In this document: positions 62,364 to 64,000 of the stretch, in pieces
Position numbering within the stretch: position 1 is the stretch's first letter
Layout of the letters: every line of letters starts with the position of its first letter
Assembly: GCA_036501515.1 (NCBI GenBank)
Contig: DASYAD010000206.1
Span: forward strand, 21,119 to 85,118
Source of the DNA: Trebonia sp036501515
Lineage (GTDB): Bacteria > Actinomycetota > Actinomycetes > Streptosporangiales > Streptosporangiaceae
Reading direction: 5' to 3'
Length of the DNA: 64,000 bases
Made by a program: the position numbers and the translations under genes
Notes under the pieces: generated by a model
Databases searched by the model: none
Told to the model about the DNA's origin: nothing
The model's input: the letters and a program-made list of their open reading frames with translations, nothing else

Positions 62364-62977
62364 CGCCCGACCCCGCGTCCGCGTCGGCGCGGGCGCCGCC
62401 GTCGGCGCGGGCGTCGCTCCGCCGTCACAGTCCGAGTCCGAGTCCGAGTCCGCCAAGCCTGGCGCTCCGCCTCCGGCCACCCCACATCAGCGCCGGCAAC
62501 TCACCAGCATCCACGACCCGCCAGCACCGTCCGCCACCAGCCCGCGCCAGAGCCGAACTCCGGCAGCACCTTCCCGCCCTGCGGCACCTTCCTGCTCCGC
62601 CAGCACCCTCGCCACACTCGGACCACCGCCTCATCGGTAGCTGGTGATTCACCAGCGTTTCGCGACTCATCCGCTTCTTGCGCCTCGTCGGCGGCTGACG
62701 ATCCGGGCAATTGCGCGGAACTATTTGTCTGAATGGAAACTCTTATGTACTATACTCGAAAAAGTTTCCAAGATATTTCTCCTAACTGTACATATGATGC
62801 TTGGGTGGCCAGGGTGAATAGCGCGTCCGGCCAGAGTTCCGGGACCGAGCCGTCCTGGCGGAAACCGGCTTACTTGTGACCGCACCGGGGCGCAGCCCGC
62901 GGTATTCGAGGTAGCCGGTGGTGCGGGACTCGGTCCGTGTTGCCTGAAGTAGCCAGTGGTGCGGAAGTCGGTCCGCG
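62364..62977. other. 614-base gap with repeats and the second AT-rich element
   Basis: No gene seen. It contains a fourfold TCCGAG hexamer run near 62427-62452, GC-rich sequence to about 62700, copy B of the AT-rich element, and the tandem array that continues from the CmcJ-like gene. Confidence 0.7.
62728..62777. repeat. duplicated AT-rich element, copy B
   Basis: Forty of 50 bases match 40762-40811. Inverted arms TGGAAACT (62734-62741) and AGTTTCCA (62763-62770) are perfect over 8 bases and enclose TATGTACTA. AT-rich flanks continue to about 62800. Confidence 0.8.
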
Positions 62978-63016
62978 CTACTCGAAGTAGGCGATGGTGC
63001 GGAACTCGATGCTGTG
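62904..63016. repeat. 38-bp tandem array extending from the CmcJ-like 3' end
   Basis: Three units with exact 38-base spacing; GTAGCC or GTAGGC sits at 62911, 62949 and 62987. The right-hand unit is the last coding stretch and stop of the gene on the minus strand. The other two lie beyond the stop codon and have diverged. Confidence 0.85.
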
Positions 63017-63826
63017 GCGCGGTTGGGCCGCTCGTACAGAGGTGTCATGGAACGCGGTGTGCGGTACCCGCCAGGCCCGTGACTGGTCGCTGTCGTTGAG
63101 CGTGAACAGCAGGATCTCATCCGGTGTCATGTCCGGGAAGTACCACCACTCGTGGGCCGGGTTGTGGTGGAACTCGAACCCGCTCGCGCCGGGGGCGTCC
63201 TCCGGCATCGGCGCGTACAAGTCGCCGGGGATCTTGTCCACGAAGTACATCCGGTTGTCCAGTCCTTCGCCTGGCCCCACGCTGCGGTAGTCGCATACGG
63301 CCAGCGGCCAGTCCTGCGGCGGCGGGCTGAAGACCCGCCACAGGCTGGTGATGAGCGCCCGCCGGAACCCCGGCCCGCCCGGGCAATGAGCGGCGTAGGC
63401 CGTCGCGGCGCGGTGCCGGGCGCCGGCCACCGAGAAATCGTCGTGGACCAGGGCGGCTTGCGGCTGCGAAGCGTGCTCGCCTGGCGCCGCGGAACGGCGC
63501 AGCGTCCACCCGAGCGTCGCCACCCGGTCGGCGCCCGTGTAGGACCGCACGAACCGCGCCACCTCGCCGGTGTACACGCGGTCTACCTCGTCCCGGTCGG
63601 TGAAGTCGGCCACCGCCGAGCCGTGGCCGATCAGCGCGAAGCCGTTGCGGTCGAGGGTGAACTGGCCGCTGACCGGGCGCCCGTCCCGGATCCGCATCTG
63701 ATGCGCGCGGTAGCTGCCGGTATTGACGCTGTCGCCGGGCGCGGTGAACCGGCGGAGCACCGTGGACTCGGGAGCGAGGTAACTGAGCTCACCGGGGACC
63801 GTCTGCATCCGCGCGCCGCCGACCAT
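62978..63826 (-). CDS. CmcJ/NvfI-like iron-dependent oxygenase family protein
   Basis: Protein of 282 residues with the CmcJ/AsaB-type profile: DNRMYFVDKI, FHHNPAHEWWYFPDMTPDE, LLFTLNDSD and the final WRVPHTAFHD. CmcJ acts with CmcI in cephamycin C-7 methoxylation; NvfI and related fungal proteins are Fe/2-oxoglutarate oxygenases. ATG at 63826 has GGCGG and AGGAAAGG upstream; ATG at 63808 is an alternative. The longer frame to 63988 is low complexity. No biosynthetic genes are nearby, so the substrate is unknown. Its last codons are repeated downstream. Confidence 0.82.
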   Translation of the reverse strand: MVGGARMQTVPGELSYLAPESTVLRRFTAPGDSVNTGSYRAHQMRIRDGRPVSGQFTLDRNGFALIGHGSAVADFTDRDEVDRVYTGEVARFVRSYTGADRVATLGWTLRRSAAPGEHASQPQAALVHDDFSVAGARHRAATAYAAHCPGGPGFRRALITSLWRVFSPPPQDWPLAVCDYRSVGPGEGLDNRMYFVDKIPGDLYAPMPEDAPGASGFEFHHNPAHEWWYFPDMTPDEILLFTLNDSDQSRAWRVPHTAFHDTSVRAAQPRHSIEFRTIAYFE

Positions 63827-64000
63827 CCGCACCGCCGCCTTTCCTGCCGGGCGGCCTGGCCAAAGCCCGCCGCGCCGTCCTGCCAAGCGGGCCTGTGCAG
63901 CCCGCTGCCCGGCCCGCCTGGCGACCCGTCGTCTTCCAGTCAAGGGCGGCCGGGCCGCGCTGTCTACGGCGCCCGGCAACCGCGGCACGGCGGGACAATC

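Overview
The DNA is very GC-rich with strong third-position bias, GTG/TTG starts and many 1-4 base stop/start overlaps. It carries a conservon-type sensor kinase with a roadblock partner, very large ATPase-LuxR regulators, an XRE-STAND-WD40 protein and an ECF42 sigma factor. All of this fits a filamentous actinomycete with a large genome. No rRNA, tRNA, CRISPR array, transposase or phage gene was seen. It reads as chromosome, and no taxon below Actinomycetota can be supported from the sequence alone.

Region 1 (1-21011) is one co-directional catabolic island. Its left end lies outside the window. It holds two UxuA-like dehydratases at its borders, two paralogous SDR dehydrogenases, an NAD-dependent epimerase, an IlvD/Edd-type sugar-acid dehydratase, a class III CoA-transferase and an MBL-fold hydrolase. 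It also has a sugar ABC importer, an aldose-epimerase-like protein, a solute-binding-like protein with no signal peptide, an Ldh2-type reductase, an IclR regulator and an iron alcohol dehydrogenase. It ends with two FAH-fold enzymes, an enolase paralogue with altered catalytic residues and an APH-fold kinase. The pattern (sugar oxidation, dehydration to 2-keto-3-deoxy acid, oxidation to diketo acid, FAH cleavage to pyruvate and a hydroxyacid) fits a non-phosphorylative sugar or deoxy-sugar acid pathway. The CoA-transferase, enolase-like protein and kinase are not part of any such pathway that I know.

Region 2 (21027-26891) has a flavin/F420 oxidase-like gene, a small nucleotidyltransferase-like gene divergent from a large XRE-STAND-WD40 protein, and a frameshifted alpha/beta-hydrolase remnant. 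Region 3 (26883-33263) is a galactoside-use locus: GH35 beta-galactosidase, binding protein and two permeases, facing a LacI repressor across two 14-bp operators. Region 4 (33446-44934) is mixed housekeeping and accessory genes: EamA exporter, APH kinase, GH26-like lipoprotein, DUF1059, a 28-residue ORF with a strong ribosome site and terminator, flavoprotein, methyltransferase, DUF3052, VOC, YciI with ECF42 sigma, and an aminotransferase.

Region 5 (45181-50285) holds a nitrate-sensor-type histidine kinase plus roadblock pair closed by a terminator, and a SQD1-like sulfoquinovose synthase gene. Region 6 (50446-60509) is a tandem family of four giant ATPase regulators, one of which has lost its LuxR domain. 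Region 7 (60524-63826) has hppD divergent from an Lrp/AsnC regulator, then a CmcJ-like oxygenase gene.

The most unusual non-coding signals are two. First, degenerate GC-rich tandem arrays whose first unit contains the stop codon of the preceding gene; this occurs at five unrelated genes, each with its own unit. Second, an AT-rich element of about 50 bp, present twice (40762 and 62728) with 40 of 50 bases identical and a conserved TGGAAA/TTTCCA inverted repeat.
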